A DNA stretch of 64,000 nt, taken from the NCBI GenBank assembly GCA_963978905.1, contig OZ022259.1, positions 9,486,001-9,550,000 of the forward strand, given 5' to 3'. A model generated the notes under the pieces. It made no database searches and was not told where the DNA came from. It saw only the letters and a program-made list of their open reading frames with translations. Each line of letters begins with the position of its first letter. Within the stretch, counting starts at the first letter, position 1. This DNA comes from Trichostrongylus colubriformis (lineage: Eukaryota > Nematoda > Chromadorea > Rhabditida > Trichostrongylidae). Position numbers and translations under genes: made by a program. Shown here one piece after another: positions 11,178-23,953 of this stretch.

Positions 11178-11393
11178 GTGCTATCGCAATGCGGGGGGCA
11201 TCTGATGAAAATTCGCACATCTGGGCATCTTAGAGGGATCTATGAGGAATAAATCTGCACACTCAGGCGTATATTTTTGCCTAAGCCTTGATAGATTGGA
11301 TTTCTCTTTCCTTCTAGGCTTGGGTAAAAATGATATCCATAATGGGATGCACCCACCTCTCACTGCGGAAGCACCCTTTCTTTTTGTGTTGGT
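11178..11393 (+). repeat. Family J repeat, copy 2
   Basis: Starts GGTGCTATCGCAATGCGGGG and aligns through AAATCTGCACACTCAGGCGT, TTTGCCTAAGCCTTGATAG and GGGTAAAAATGATATCCATA with copy 1. It ends CACTGCGGAAGCACC. The 132-codon open frame on its minus strand is an accident of this repeat. Confidence 0.65.
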
Positions 11394-11399
11394 TCCGTT

Positions 11400-12730
11400 C
11401 ACTGCCTTAATTGCACAATAAATTACAGCAACAGCTGATCGTAAGACATTTGATGTAAAATTTTCGGGATCCTTTATTTCACAACAGTTAAAAGAGCTCT
11501 GCACTTGTAATACTTGCTGTCTCTGCTGACGAGTGGAAGTTTTCGTTTTCCGCGACGCTTCATTCACGGTTTGAACCATACTACGATCACGAAGTAATGG
11601 CTGGTGTGCGAACGCCGATCTAGTTCTTGTGCTGCTATTGTGAGTTTTATGCCTTTAGTCGGCAGTAATTAAGTGTTCCAGCCAGATGTGTCCATCGGCA
11701 CCAACGGGTCTCTCCAGCCGATTTGGATTCCATTCACCATTATTGAGGGTTGAAGGAACAAATCAAGAGGGGTTGCTATCCAGAATTAACATCCTCACGA
11801 AGGCTTGGTTAACTTGTACGAAATGGAGCCTAATGGATGAACTTGTGTGCTCTGTATTGCACTTCAGCTTTCAGCTCCATCTGTCTCTTCCCTCATCTTC
11901 AGAGTCAGGTAGCAGCAGTATGGAAGAATGGTAGGAGTAATACGGAAGGAACATGAAAAGTCTATAGAAATTTGAGGTGCTTACTAGTGGAAAAGAAAAG
12001 GAAAATCGGAGTGTATTGGTCGAAAATTGAATAATGAGAGGCCCTTACCCAGTTGATTTTGAAGGGGGTGGGACGCTTTAGAAAGGGGCGGGCTGTGTTA
12101 AAACAAGTGGCAGCTGATAAAAGACTCCTCCCTAAAACTCTTCTTACCAGGAATTTTGCCAATCTAGTCTTCCTAGATCCATAGGCTTCATTTGAGAGAT
12201 CCACTTTGGGAGTTCCCATGACCCACATTTTCCCTATCACTGTCTTGTCCTTCACTCAATAGTCGAAAATCTCATGAAATTAGATCTTTTCCACTCACGT
12301 CGCCTTCTCCTCTCATTTCGAGAAAGAGAAAGAACAAAGCGAACAGCAACAGAGATGAAAACCAGAATCCCTCAAAATAATATTGAAAACCTTGAACTCA
12401 TGAAGTAAGCGACGTTGACGAAAACGTCATGGATGAACGAGATCGAGACGAGCATGGAGACAAAATGAGAATATGGGTGAAGTGGGAATAGAAATAGAGC
12501 TTTTTTAGGCGGATGAGGCCGCGAGAAAGGATGGGGTGAATTGTTTCCATGCAGCTCGGTAACACTTCATCCCAGGAACACCCACTGTGGTGGTAGGTAC
12601 AGCGGTCCTGTGGCAGCAGTAAGTTGCTTAAGTACAAATACGACTGTAAGCTCTCAAACAGACCTACAAATAACATCTGATTTGTACATTTTCAGGCTTG
12701 ATAAAGGCGCCAGGAGCCGAGAGCTTGCCA
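11400..12730. other. No gene recognised; decayed repeat pieces
   Basis: 12165-12255 ends CCACATTTTCCCTATCACTGTCTTG, split here as CCACATTTTCCC and TATCACTGTCTT, like the right end of the TTAA-flanked family F. The rest has only short frames. Confidence 0.35.
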
Positions 12731-12842
12731 ATAAGACTCAGATTTCTTTTGCAACCATTTCTTGCAACCGGTTTTGTAAAAGTTGTTTTGGTCTTTTGGA
12801 ATAAACTTTGGAAGTCTCACATTGTCTTACACATTCAGATCC
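12731..12842 (+). repeat. Dispersed repeat family I, copy 2
   Basis: Matches 4101-4220: GACTCAGATTTCTTTTGCAA, GGTTTTGTAAAAG, TTTTGG-x-ATAAA, CACATTGTCTTACACATT. Confidence 0.6.
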
Positions 12843-13368
12843 CAAGAAGTCGAACCTTGGTCTTTTGGTTCACGGATGAAATCTTTTGTGGGTTGCTCAA
12901 TAACCTCCTATGTTTCAAGAAGGGATGTTTTTCACTCGCGCTCAGCCAATGGCTTTCAATCAAGCGTGATGAAACTGTCATAGTTGCGCCTTTTCTTATA
13001 TGAGCAAGTGCAAATCTCACTGGTCTCAGAAAAACCTGGGAAGGTATCCGTTCAGGTGATTGAGTGAGGAGATGCATGAGCTCAGCTCACGTAAGGCGTT
13101 GATGGATAACTGTGGCTTGTGTGAAATAAGCCTTAGCTACATCAGCTATGCGATAAGTCCACCCGACCATTGGTCGAGATGTTAGTGGAAAATCATTCAT
13201 AGAACTGCTCGTGACTGGCTATTCAGCCCAAACCTGATAACAATTTTGCGACAATTGTCCGTAATTTTCTGAAAGTTTTTAGAGTTTTCTGTGGATGGGA
13301 TTTATGGAAAGGGCACTCACAATTTTACAGTTTATTTTAGTACCCCAATCTCTACATATGCGAAAAAT

Positions 13369-13540
13369 GAAGATTTTTCGAGAAGGGCCTAGACAGCTCC
13401 TTCTCCACGAGTGTCACCTCGGCTTCACCGCGAACGAGAGGTCATGAATATCATAACCACGATGCTGGCTTGAATTGAAAATCCGCTTTTTTTCAATTCT
13501 TTGAATTTTAGGATATTCAATACATCTCGATATACCAATA
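13369..13540. repeat. Empty-site duplicate of the family C insertion locus
   Basis: GAAGATTTTTCGAGAAGGGC followed by CTAGACAGCTCCTTCTCCAC parallels the flanks of the MITE at 9539-9777 with the element absent. The presumed target TTTCGAGAA is at 13376-13384. Confidence 0.65.
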
Positions 13541-15580
13541 CAAATGAATTTAAATAACATGTTCCGAAAACTGAGACCTCATTCTGGAGTGAAAGATGGA
13601 TCCGAAAGGGAAACGAGAGGGAAACGTAGAGAAATTTCTGTAACGTTTTTCAAAAACGTTACAAAAATTCCTCTAGAATCGTATGCGCTACATTACCGTC
13701 AAGCGCAGCCTTGGATAAGAAAAATGATTGCAAATAATATCAAAAACATGGATACAGATTAAACTAAAGTATAGGAAGCGTGTTCGTTTAGTATCGGAAA
13801 GCATAAGACGTGGTACTGTTAAGCTCACCTTTTGATAAAGCTTTTGATAAGGTGCTGATTGAATACGATAGTTATACCACTAATGGAATCCGCAATGGGC
13901 TTGATAGTCTTATGAATAACCCTTTGCATTCGAAGTATGAATAGGTGCGAGTTCAAGTCCCGTCCGGGTCAAAAGTTTTGTCCATAGTCCCCCCCCCCCT
14001 CTTACGACAGCATGGAAATCACGTTTCATATTGGCTATATTCATATGCAGTTCAATTGATATAATCGTAAACACGGTAGTAACTATAGCTATCCGTTTCA
14101 CGGCACCTGTTGTTTATGCAATCAGTAACCTAGTAAAACACATTAAATTAGTATAACATCATTTTCAGCAGTAAACAGACTGATTACATTTTTCTGAACG
14201 TGAAACGTTAACTACTTTTCGAATGCTTAGAATCGAATGCTGAGAAGGCAGGCTAGAAGTGAAGCATATGACATGAACATAAATTTCGGTTGTCACATTA
14301 CCTTATACGGAGCGTGAAGGATGTGGCGTTCATCACTTCAAAGTTTTCTGGGGTGCGCCGCGCATTCTTCTTCCATTCAAAATCGTAAGTTTGTAGCATT
14401 CAATTTGTCTTACACAGTCACTTGTCACTAAAGTTTGCGTTGTTATTTTTTATTCTCGTAGGCCGGTTCCGTACTAGTTCACTCTACAAATTGTTTTCAA
14501 AGAGTAATGGAAGTCTTAGTCGGTCAGAGCGAGTGCTTAAGAAGAATTCCATCTAACAGACTGTACTGATTTGAGCGATGTCAATTGAACCTTTGTAACT
14601 GTTACGAAAACTGTTACGCATATGGTATTAAGTAGGTATGTTCATACATATGTATGATATAAATAGTATACAAAATGACTCGAACAAGTTTTACAGGAAT
14701 TATTTGAATGCGGAGCAAGAAGAGGTATTTTCTAAACTTGGAGAAATCAAAGAGACTGAGTAGGAGCAGCGAGTGAAGTTTACGAAAAATGAAGGAAATG
14801 AACATAAAAATTCATGTCCATATAAAATGTAAATGTGCTTTGGACTGCAGCGGAAAGAAGGCGAGCAAATGTGGTTCTCAAGTGTTAGATTATAAACTGG
14901 TTAATAAACAGGTGAAATAATAATAACAGTAACAATAATGAAATAACAATAAAAGCAACAATAAAATAATAATTGTAATACATACCTATCTAAAAGTTCC
15001 TGTTGATTACCATTACGGAATTATGCCTGTTGTTATCAGTTCGTGGTGAAGAGCATGTCGTTGCATTGAGAGCAGACTCACAATCGACAGCAAAACCAAT
15101 AAATGGTGCTCCTGTGGCCGGGGAAAAAAGAAACGGCTAGGGATTGCTTGAGTGCGAAGAGAGCTTGCACACGGACAAGGCTTTTTCAGGAGATTTACGT
15201 CAACGATTCTTCTGGGTGGATTGATTGCTCATAAAAGGAGGGCAGAATATAAGGCATACTGAAGTTTGAGCAGTGAAATTAATTAAATGAGACGCCTTTC
15301 GAAAGAAAATCCACTGTGCGAGTCTGCACATAATAATTGTTGAATTGTAAGTGTGGGACATCTTTGTTGATTGTTTCTTTTTAAGAATTCGTCCGCCACG
15401 CATTCTATTTCCATTCGGAATCGTAGTGTCTGTTAAATGTCAATGAACCTCGCCTAAACATGATAATAAATATCGGAATGAGGAGTTCCTACCTGAATTC
15501 ATCGCCTTACCATACCTCCTCCGACCAGTTTTACAAGTACAGAACCAAAAGGTTGAGGAAAATAAGGATATATGAATTTC
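13541..15580. other. No gene seen
   Basis: Short frames only. 13940-13980 contains GCGAGTTCAAGTCCCGTCC, a box B-like piece of the SINE family in plus orientation, and a run of 11 C lies at 13989-13999. Confidence 0.35.
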
Positions 15581-15587
15581 GGCAAGC

Positions 15588-15770
15588 GGTGCTATCGCAA
15601 TGAGGAGGAGGAACATCCCATTATGGACGCTATTTTTGCCTATGCCCACTGAGGGAAAGACTTCATTCCTTGTTCGATGAGGCTTAGGCAAAAATTCAAG
15701 CCCAAGGGTGAAGTTTGGAAGCTCTCTTCGGGATGCTTAAGTGGCAACTTTTTATAAAATGCCCGTCCTT
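15588..15770 (-). repeat. Family J repeat, copy 3 (inverted)
   Basis: GGTGCTATCGCAATGAGG, CATCCCATTATGGACGCTAT and GAGGCTTAGGCAAAAATT align to the reverse complement of copies at 10342 and 11178. Confidence 0.6.
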
Positions 15771-15779
15771 ACTGCATTA

Positions 15780-17190
15780 ACACCCCCAGCAAACGGAACA
15801 TTTACACCGCATCCACGTCACTTTGAAAATCGTTGCACCATGCACACCTATCGCATTCATTTTCGACTTGATTGGAAAGCAATTAAAGATCAATTAAAAA
15901 AGGGTCATGACACAACAAGAGACGAACTTTCACTAGTATAGGCCAAGGACATGATTTGTACCAATGGTCGATTAGGCCAACCACCCATCGTTGTCGATGA
16001 AGCGATACGGGACTCGTTGCAGTGGTAAAACACTGATTTGAACATCGGCTGTCCTCCACACGTCAATCTCTCTGGTTGAGCGATTCAATTTATTTGTGAT
16101 TTTTTAATACAAATCGATCCAGTATGTAATGTAGGTGAGGATGTGACACGCCTCGCAATGTCACCGTTGCTCCTACAAGAGGCACTCTGAAGGAGAAATT
16201 CTCTGAATACACAACGTAAGAGACCTGGTGAGAGAAAGCGAGGAAAGAAGGACATACTTCACGCTTCAGTGCCTCTCCTAAAGACCCAGAAATGGCTTTG
16301 TTTTGATCGGCGACGAATAACGCAGCAAAAAGGCCCACAAGAGCCATCGAGTCCTACTTAGACACGGCAAATATGAACTAAAGAGTGAGCAAAACAACTG
16401 CAGAAACCGTGAAAAGCTTCTATAGAAACGAAGAAAGCACAAGTCCAGCGGAGCAAAACATCACATGCGGTGGCCAAAAGATTGTGGTATGGGCAATAAT
16501 AGATCCATTGAATCCGGGCTGTGTTGCCAAATGCTGCGAAAAAAGAGCTGGAATGAGCGATCGTCGTAACGAAAAGGGAGCGCGGTGTCATAAATTTCGC
16601 TGTTATCGGAGCGCAATGACAGAGTTTAGGCCCGTCGCAGGCCAGCAAATAGGCGTTCAGTGTAAAACGATTACGCAACCAAGTGACCATTTTTTTACAT
16701 TACCACGCATATAAACATGAGCGATTCACAAAACAGCCATCCAGCGTAAAATATGTAGGCATGAAGATTCATTTCAAGTCTTGCCCAACATTTCCCATCA
16801 GGCATGCGCTCATGAAAAATGACAGACCAGTAGGCAGCAGGGAGGTGTCTCATCAAAACGAGCCAGAAAAAAGGAGTCGTTAGGCTCTGACCGCCCGCAT
16901 TCATGAAATGATCACCATACTAGCAAACTGGTCGCAGTTAGATAGGAAACCGTCTAAAGCAACGAAGTCCAGGCTTCTTACGAGCGATTAGAAAACTGCT
17001 AGGCTGTTCGAATTCAACAGCAAAAGGAACAGGCATGGCCAAGTCGATGGTTTGGCATACTTTTCAAAGAGACAGCAAGTTTACTGCGTAAGCTGCCAGG
17101 CATAGAGGAGGGTCGATGAAAATAAGCAGGTGAATGAACTTGAAAACATGTTTACAGACTTGTTGGAGGTGTTGACGCCTCATTGATTTG
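15780..17190. other. No gene confirmed; open segment at 16385-16714
   Basis: Both strands are open for about 110 codons around 16358-16714. The plus frame contains several cysteines (GCVAKCCEKRAGM, HKFRCYRSAM). No motif or splice-site pattern was recognised, so it is not called a gene. Confidence 0.25.
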
Positions 17191-17194
17191 CATT

Positions 17195-17860
17195 AAAAAG
17201 TGGTACGAAAAACTCGAAAATGAGCGTAACGCAATGAGGAAAGGAGAAAAAATCGAGGAAAATATAGTGGAAAACGAAAAATGGAGAAAATCAAGGAAAA
17301 GGGGCCAGAAACTGGAAGGAGATGCCATATCATTGCAAAACGATCATGAAAGAAGATAGGTGGGAACGAAGTTAAGGAAAAGAAGAGAAAAGCGACATGA
17401 TCGTAAAGATCGGTCATGTCACATCTTTTCGCAATTTTCCTTTCACTTATGTATTCTCGAATTTATAATATGTAGGGAGAAGAAACAGAGCGATCAAGAA
17501 GTAAAAAGCTATGTAAATAAAAAGAAGAGGAGAGCAAGGAGATGGAAATGAGCAGAAAAATAAAAACAAAACGTAATGGAAAACTGATCGGAATGGTAGA
17601 TGAAGACTCGATCGGTAAAATGGACAAAGGCGAAGTAATTGGAGGATAAGAAGAGAAAGTCAAAATTCTCAAATGGTGTCAAAATTAGAACCGGACTGGA
17701 TCTAGACGATACGCAAAGAAGAGCATATGAAGGGAAATTCTAAAAGAAAGCAAAAAGTGAATGGAAATGATAGTGGAATTGGGAGCAAATAAAACGAAAA
17801 TATCAAGAGAAAAAGGCAAAAGCAAAAAAACATTCTAATCAATACGGCAAGTCAATATTT
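17195..17860. other. Purine-rich strand-asymmetric tract
   Basis: The plus strand is dominated by A and G for more than 600 bases. From about 17199 to 17355 it reads as a charged helix-like peptide (KWYEKLENERNAMRKGEKIE) and is then broken by stops. It may be a decayed coiled-coil gene or simply low complexity. Confidence 0.35.
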
Positions 17861-17864
17861 TTTA

Positions 17865-19735
17865 AATTTTTATTATTTTTTTTTAGAATTTTTTTGGTAA
17901 AACTACCAGTTGAAGAAGTTCTACCGAAAGCTAAGTTACCTCCGATGCATTTCCAATTTCTTCAGATCTAATATTAATATTTTGTTACCAGTGCTTTAGT
18001 ACTAAGCCTGCTTCACTCGGGTAAGGATAGGTTCCGTGGTAACAGTATGACGGTGAGGTACATATCTATGTACTCACTAATTTCAAAGCAATTTAATATA
18101 TGTAATAACGAAAGCTTACCAACTTGCTCAGTTTTCTTTTGCAGAATTTTTGTGCAACCTTTTTAAGTTTGTTGAAATAAAACATGGTTTTTGCACATTA
18201 AGGTTGGCATGAGGCTTCGGGACAGTCAGAAATATTCAAAAATATTTTGAATTTTATTCCAACTCCATTTCATAGCATTTTTGGCTGCTGATAATCTGAT
18301 ATTTTATTGTTCCAACAATTTAAAATGTTTTCAAGTGTGAAATTTTTTTCTCAAAGTCCCTCAGACATGAAATTGGGAGTGGCCCTATATGCTTCGCTGG
18401 GAAACATACTGCGCAGAAAGAACAGGTTCCTGGAGCTCTTTTTTATCCAAGCCCACTAATACAGACACGTACAATACCGCTCACATTTTCTAAGAAATGA
18501 CGGCAGGCGACGGTTTAAACGGCATAAATCGTCGCACCGTCATAACTTCGTTAAAAGTAACTGAAATGGGAAGTAATTCATAGGCTTGGATTCGCCTCGA
18601 TGAGAGGACTTCAACGACGTGCAGGGTGTCTTGGGCCGTGCAAACAGAGAAAGAGAGAATATGGCGATAATAAAGAAAAGGAAAGATGAGAATTAGCCGA
18701 AAATCGCTGAAGTATAAATACGCAGAAAAATATAAGCAAACAGGAAGAGTGAGTTTTTTATTGACGGCCAATCTAGGCTTCTCAGTGGGGTAGAGTATGC
18801 CTCCTCAATGGCATCCAAGTTGCTATTAAAAAAAGGCATCGCAACGACGAGGAATATGTGTTAATCGGGGGATTAGTCGTTCCACAATACACACAAACAC
18901 AATGGCAACGCCGCCCTGTGTTGAAGTGTTCCCCGATGACGAAAACAACGCTATGGCTCCTCAAAAATGAGGCGGCGGCGGCGGCTGGTTTCGTGTGGTC
19001 GGAAAGAACGGCTGGGAGAACACATGATCGGATCTGATCACCCGCCGCGCGATGAAATGGAGCTGATCTGACGGGATGAGACAGGACGCTGGCAAGGGCG
19101 ATTGATGTGATTGTCGGCGTGCCAAATCAGTTCTCCCACTACCGCACACCGCCACCCTGCACCATACCACAACCATCACAATCAATTCGTCGTCGACGTA
19201 TCGCGGTTGACATGCAGCGGCGAGAAATTCACCGGCCGCTCTGTGTTTGTACACCGAAATCAGCCACGTAGAGGAGAGCCACTTCGGGCTTTTTCGAGAG
19301 TATAGCCAGAATTTCAAGGGCCAAACGGCACGGAGACATACGATCCGTGGTGTTGCTGTCGATGACACCGACGGGACCATTGGAAACAATAATTCACGCT
19401 CTTGTTCCTTGCAGGGTCATGCGATACTGCTTCTAAGGGCCCAAAGAATATGGAAAACTGTGGATTTCAGACTTCTTAAGTAAACAGATGCTTTTTGCAC
19501 TGATATTTCGATAGTATATAGGGCGGCGGAGGTGCAGTGACAAGCGGCGCCCACTCCCACTCTCATGGTGCGGGGATGAAATTCCCCAACAATGTCCGCC
19601 CAGACCATCCATACCTTGATCCCTCCGGATTACGTGAATAGTTACCACACTTATGGGCGGGATGGAAGCACTGGCCATGTACACGCCTGGCCTTTGCAGT
19701 CACTGTATGGTCATCATATCACTGTAGGCCAAATC
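17865..19735. other. No gene recognised; repeat I copy and a GC-rich block
   Basis: 18125-18220 is family I copy 3. 18960-19440 is unusually GC-rich for the window and open on both strands, but without motifs. 19530-19570 carries a tRNA-like CTCATGGTGCGGGGATGAAA piece, related to the one at 46810-46860. Confidence 0.35.
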
Positions 19736-19736
19736 G

Positions 19737-19961
19737 GGGTGTATGTTCTTGAGACACGAAAAAGGCGTGGCCGTGTTTGGCCCGCGACTGGTGCGAGATA
19801 GCGGCCCCGTATAAGTTGAGTCCTGAAGCGATTACGCAAGGAATATTCGGTAAAGCATCGTCATTGCCTCAGAAGCCATCCAATATGACGAGCATAGCTC
19901 GCACCATCGCGGCGCACGCCGGTCGCTGCAACGCGAATTTTCGGTCCTAATAGCACACACC
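19737..19961. mobile_element. GGGTGT-terminal MITE, family D copy (degenerate)
   Basis: Starts GGGTGTATGTTCTTGAGACA and ends ...GGTCCTAATAGCACACACC, roughly inverted. Flanks GCCAAATCG (left) and GCCAATCGC (right) agree if one A is lost. The interior words GAGTCCTGAAGCGATTAC, GCTCGCACCATCGCGGCGCA recur at 25565-25675. Confidence 0.6.
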
Positions 19962-19969
19962 GCCAATCG

Positions 19970-21110
19970 CACTCACTTGCCACCGCGATTCTGTATGGAA
20001 CCAGAATGCACGGCTCATCACAGCAAGAGAACAGCGCAAAAGTTTGTACTTTTTATCCATTATTCCGAAAGTAGTGCTCTGTGCAGTCAAAAGGTCAAGT
20101 CACCACCTACCGAGGGAAACTGAAGTAGCCATCCTCCCTGCCGCGCCCGGTGCTATTGTAGATGTAATACGCTCCTCTCATGCATTCCAGGGGCCAGTTA
20201 GAAGGTTCAGCGATTCGAACTGTGGAATTTGTGATGTCAAGACTACTTTTTCATGCAAAAATCTCGGCCAAAGGAGACATGCAGTAGGCCAGCTGTGCAT
20301 GATGGAGCACTACTCTTGCCATCTTTTTGCCTTATTACAATACTGACAGATGATGAATATGCTTTCACAACAGTTTAAGTTTAAACCCCATAGATCATCG
20401 TCACTACTACAATAACTGACAGTTGGTTAAACTTTTCCCGTAGACATAAACCTAAAAATAGGTTTAAATGCTCTAAGTGAGATCCAAGGGAATCTAGGAA
20501 GTCATACAGCTTCAACTTCGAGTTAGAATGAGAACCATGATCTTTGGATAACCGGGTAATACCGTCGATACTACAACGCCAACATCGTGTTGGAGACGAA
20601 CTGCCCTCCTATTTATCCGATTTCACAAAACTATATGTCCCAAAAGTCACACCATCAGTTGAAGGCAAGGCGCACTCCTTCATTTTTTTGCGCGGCCTTT
20701 GAGTGTGAGGCATAAACGGACCCACGTTGGTAATCAGTATCGTCATTTTGTTACACATGTTATCTTGTTAACGAGGCCCGGGTGGCGTTATGATAAGTGT
20801 ATCGCCCCCAGGCACGTAAAATGAGATAAGATCCTGTGGATTAGAGTCAGTTTGTGCCGAACCACAGCCGAGCTTCACGTCGAGGAGCATTCAAAAAAAT
20901 ACTTACCCTCCAGTCGACACATCCGAGAAGGTGGTTTTTACCAGACTCAGTCGACTCTCCCAAGAAAGTCGTTAGTCGCCAAACATGAAGGATAACACGA
21001 TAAAGCTTTTGGCGTGAAACAATACCTTGCTGGAATGCGCTGCGCATTTTAGTTCCCTTCAGAACCCAATCCTTGATACTGACCGGTGAACGTTTTCACC
21101 ACGAAAGCTT
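19970..21110. other. No gene seen
   Basis: Short frames only; nothing recognised. Confidence 0.35.
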
Positions 21111-21119
21111 ACGTCGCGG

Positions 21120-21280
21120 TCATACTCACCACCGCAGAGCGTGGCTGCGTTCACACGCAGCGAGGAAGAGTGGCACGGGAGAGGTGTAAGATAACGCAGG
21201 CAGTGAGGCAGGGTGGCATAGGCGGAGACGCAAAGATACGCAGCCACGCCCTGCCGCCGACACCGCAAAGTGTCAGCATG
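21120..21280. repeat. Family H repeat, copy 2
   Basis: GCGTGGCTGCGTTCACACG at the start, CGCAGCCACGCCCTGCCG near the end: inverted termini around a GC-rich centre shared with 3080-3235. Confidence 0.6.
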
Positions 21281-21471
21281 GGCCTTTTTGCTTTACAAAA
21301 TTCTACCGACACTCGCGCAGTACTGTGCGATAGCTCAACTGATAATATAAAATGGCAACTAAATGATTAAAGGATTATGTTAAGAAACGGAAAAAGTATG
21401 GTGTCCTTTTTTGTAGACAATGAAAAAGTGAAGTAGCATGCAAGGTACAAAAAAAGGTAAAATGCAGCTCG

Positions 21472-21953
21472 ATGATATCATATGTTCTGCATCATCTCAT
21501 CTCGAAAGATGAGATGACGTACTTTTTGCTTCATCGTATGCCGTTCTCTAAGAAAGTTTTGACTTATGTTGGTCCTAAACCTTCCAGATCTGATGATTCA
21601 ATAATTCAAGAGTATCGCGATATAAATTTTGGAAATAGGATTGTTGAAAACTGGTCTTACTTCAGCTACAGGCATTGTCGGTCTAGCCATACTCTACCCA
21701 GTGAACTAGAAGGCTCATGAGCAGTGGCAACGCTTTATCAATCTGCCTTCATTCTTTAAGTGAACACAAAACCTTTCTCGTCGAAGTCTTTACCAGACAG
21801 CTAAGATTGGATAGTATTAAAATGCATATTATGCTCTCTCCAACGCTTTCAACTAGCCTGACTAAAATCCTGATTGAATTGGATCACGGACTTTATAAGC
21901 CTGGACAAGTGGAAGAGATAAGGTTTCACCTTTTTGACTCGTTCTTTACGTAA
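21472..21953 (+). other. Two adjacent unidentified open frames
   Basis: 82 codons (21472-21720) and 78 codons (21717-21953) overlap at ATGA in different frames. Segments such as KKVLTYVGPKPSRSDDSI and TRQLRLDSIKMHIMLSPT look protein-like, but no family is recognised. One frameshifted remnant is a possible reading. Confidence 0.2.
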
Positions 21954-22393
21954 GAACACCGAAATTGGCAAAAAAAGGAACTTCGCCACAACGCGCGCAA
22001 CCATCCTACACGGCGCTCCCACGTGGCTGCCAGTCGTCAAAACTTGCGCGCGCTCTACCATGCTAATCATTCAAATAAGTAGGTGAAAAAATAAGCATTT
22101 CAGTGGAAATTCGCATCAGCTTCGATATATCCACTAATTTTCTTCCGTGGCTAATGTAGCTGTGGAAGCAGAGCCTCCACCAATGTCTTGAAAATATTAT
22201 CAGGAGATCGATTATTATTGGGTCATTTCATTAGTGACGTCGCTTTTTTCGAAAGAAAATTTTTCCTGTAGTTCACAAATTTGTGCAACATGTTATAGAT
22301 CATCCAAAATCTACTCTACTAGAAACTGTGTACAAAGTTCGGGTGTCCTAAAATGGAGCTCGTTTTCAGGCTGGTGAAGTATTTAAGGTGCAT

Positions 22394-22518
22394 ACAGTCC
22401 AGTTCCCGAAGGCTGGCAGGGCGTGGCCTGCAGAGTAGGGTGAGAGTGTGTGGCGGGGTGAGAGAGATCGATACAAGTCCGTAGGCCTCGCCCTGCCAGC
22501 CGTCGGGAAATGGACTGT
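22394..22518. mobile_element. Family E MITE, copy 1
   Basis: Ends ACAGTCCA and TGGACTGT, with long inverted arms (GGCTGGCAGGGCGTGGCCT and AGGCCTCGCCCTGCCAGCC). Flanks AGGTGCAT and AGGTGTAT give an 8-bp duplication with one mismatch, as for hAT-type elements. Related copies: 25143-25309 and 50244-50379. Confidence 0.8.
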
Positions 22519-22905
22519 AGGTGTATTCGTCAAAACTGATCAAACCGACAGTTGCCTTAAACACTATGTTCCGCTTCCGGAAAATCAATGTGTCTTGTAC
22601 CTAGCCCTATTTGACAAGCTTCAAAAATTTGTTAATCAAATATTTGCACCACTCTTTCTCCATATTCAGTTTTCCACCTCTATTCGTTGATTTCTGACAA
22701 TTTCTTCAAATGAAGACAAGGAATTTTTCTCAACCAGTTCGCTGAAGGAATGGAAAACCTCGAGAAGAGATAGTGAGTCGGGACATGGTTAGAAAATGGA
22801 GGGGATGAGGGAACATGGTTCAAAAATTCGGTCTGAATCGCAATCAAAATCAAAGCTGGACATAATCTCGATAGAGCAAAAGGAATACTTCCGAGAGATA
22901 CTACA

Positions 22906-22980
22906 AGGATGCTCAGTTATGGGCAAAAGTGTGAAACGGGACTCGATTCCGTCGACATTGAAGCTTTTGCCCAATTTTCC
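22906..22980 (-). repeat. SINE-like copy, partial
   Basis: TGCTCAGTTATGGGCAAAAG and ACGGGACTCGATTCCG match the box B side of the copy at 8200-8275. Confidence 0.5.
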
Positions 22981-22989
22981 CTTGAAAAA

Positions 22990-23950
22990 AAAGCGACATT
23001 ACATACTTATGGAACTGCCATTCATGGAAAATACACAGCTCGCAGCCTATCTCTCGCAAAAGCCGGCCCGAACATCAAAGTGATTGTTACTTGAAACAGA
23101 TGGTGACATTTATAATAACAAAATCCATCATGTGGTGATTCGAGTGGTGCACGAATCTTCCAAAAACACATGGATCAATAATTAATTTGTAATCGTCAGA
23201 TTTCCACCCCTTCTATTAGTTTCAAATCACAACCATTATAATGGGAAGTAGTTGGTTTTCTGTATCTTGTATGAGGACAACCTTTATCACATTTTAACTT
23301 CAACAAAAGGAGCCCATTAAGCACCGAAATAACTCACCGTTACTCTTATGGCAATCTAAATCCGTCTCATCGAGGTGTTTCTGTAGTCGTGGTGGCGGTA
23401 TGATGCAGTGGAATAACGCTGAAACACCGGGGAACCGCAGAAGGACGTCAAAAGTGCATTGTTTCCCCATATGTGGCTATATAGATTGCTATTGATCAGA
23501 AAGCATACAGTGCACCATATCAGGCTGCATGGATGGATGGCTGGGTGGCTGCCTACAAATGCTTCGCCGATTTATCGCTACTACGATTTCGAAGAGTATC
23601 GGTCTCCCTGGGAAGGGGGCGGGTCGGGTCATGTTGAGTGCTAAAGAAATTTTTCAAACCCCCTCTCCGATAGGCGTATACGAGGCTGTCGGTTTCCATG
23701 CTCACGCCGCCTCTGTAAAGTCACGACACTCGAGCCGTGCGTTGCCACCTAGTATTATAAAGTGTGGTTATCGACTGGCGACCTCGACCCCCCCCCCCCC
23801 TTCTTTTAGAGATGCCTCATCTGTCCAAAATTTTCTCAAACGTGCGGGCTGTCGAGAAATTCAACTGACAACGGAATCGAATAGTTCTTCAGATAAAAAT
23901 TAAAATGTTCATTTTTTTAGCACTTTTTGCAATAAATGTGGTTCTCGAAC
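22990..23950. other. No gene recognised
   Basis: A plus frame of 124 codons at 23529-23903 spans a 13-base C run (23788-23800) and has no motif. Confidence 0.3.
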
Positions 23951-23953
23951 ATA

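Noticed and set aside
10861..11218. Overlapping open frames of 114 and 136 codons
   Set aside because: They read through the family B MITE on both strands; palindromic GC-rich sequence opens several frames at once.
11181..11579. 132-codon minus-strand open frame
   Set aside because: It runs through the family J repeat and adjoining sequence, has no domain, and the equivalent frame is not kept in the other repeat copies.
18961..19389. 142-codon minus-strand open frame in a GC-rich block
   Set aside because: The plus strand is also largely open here, there are no motifs or splice structure, and openness is explained by high GC content.
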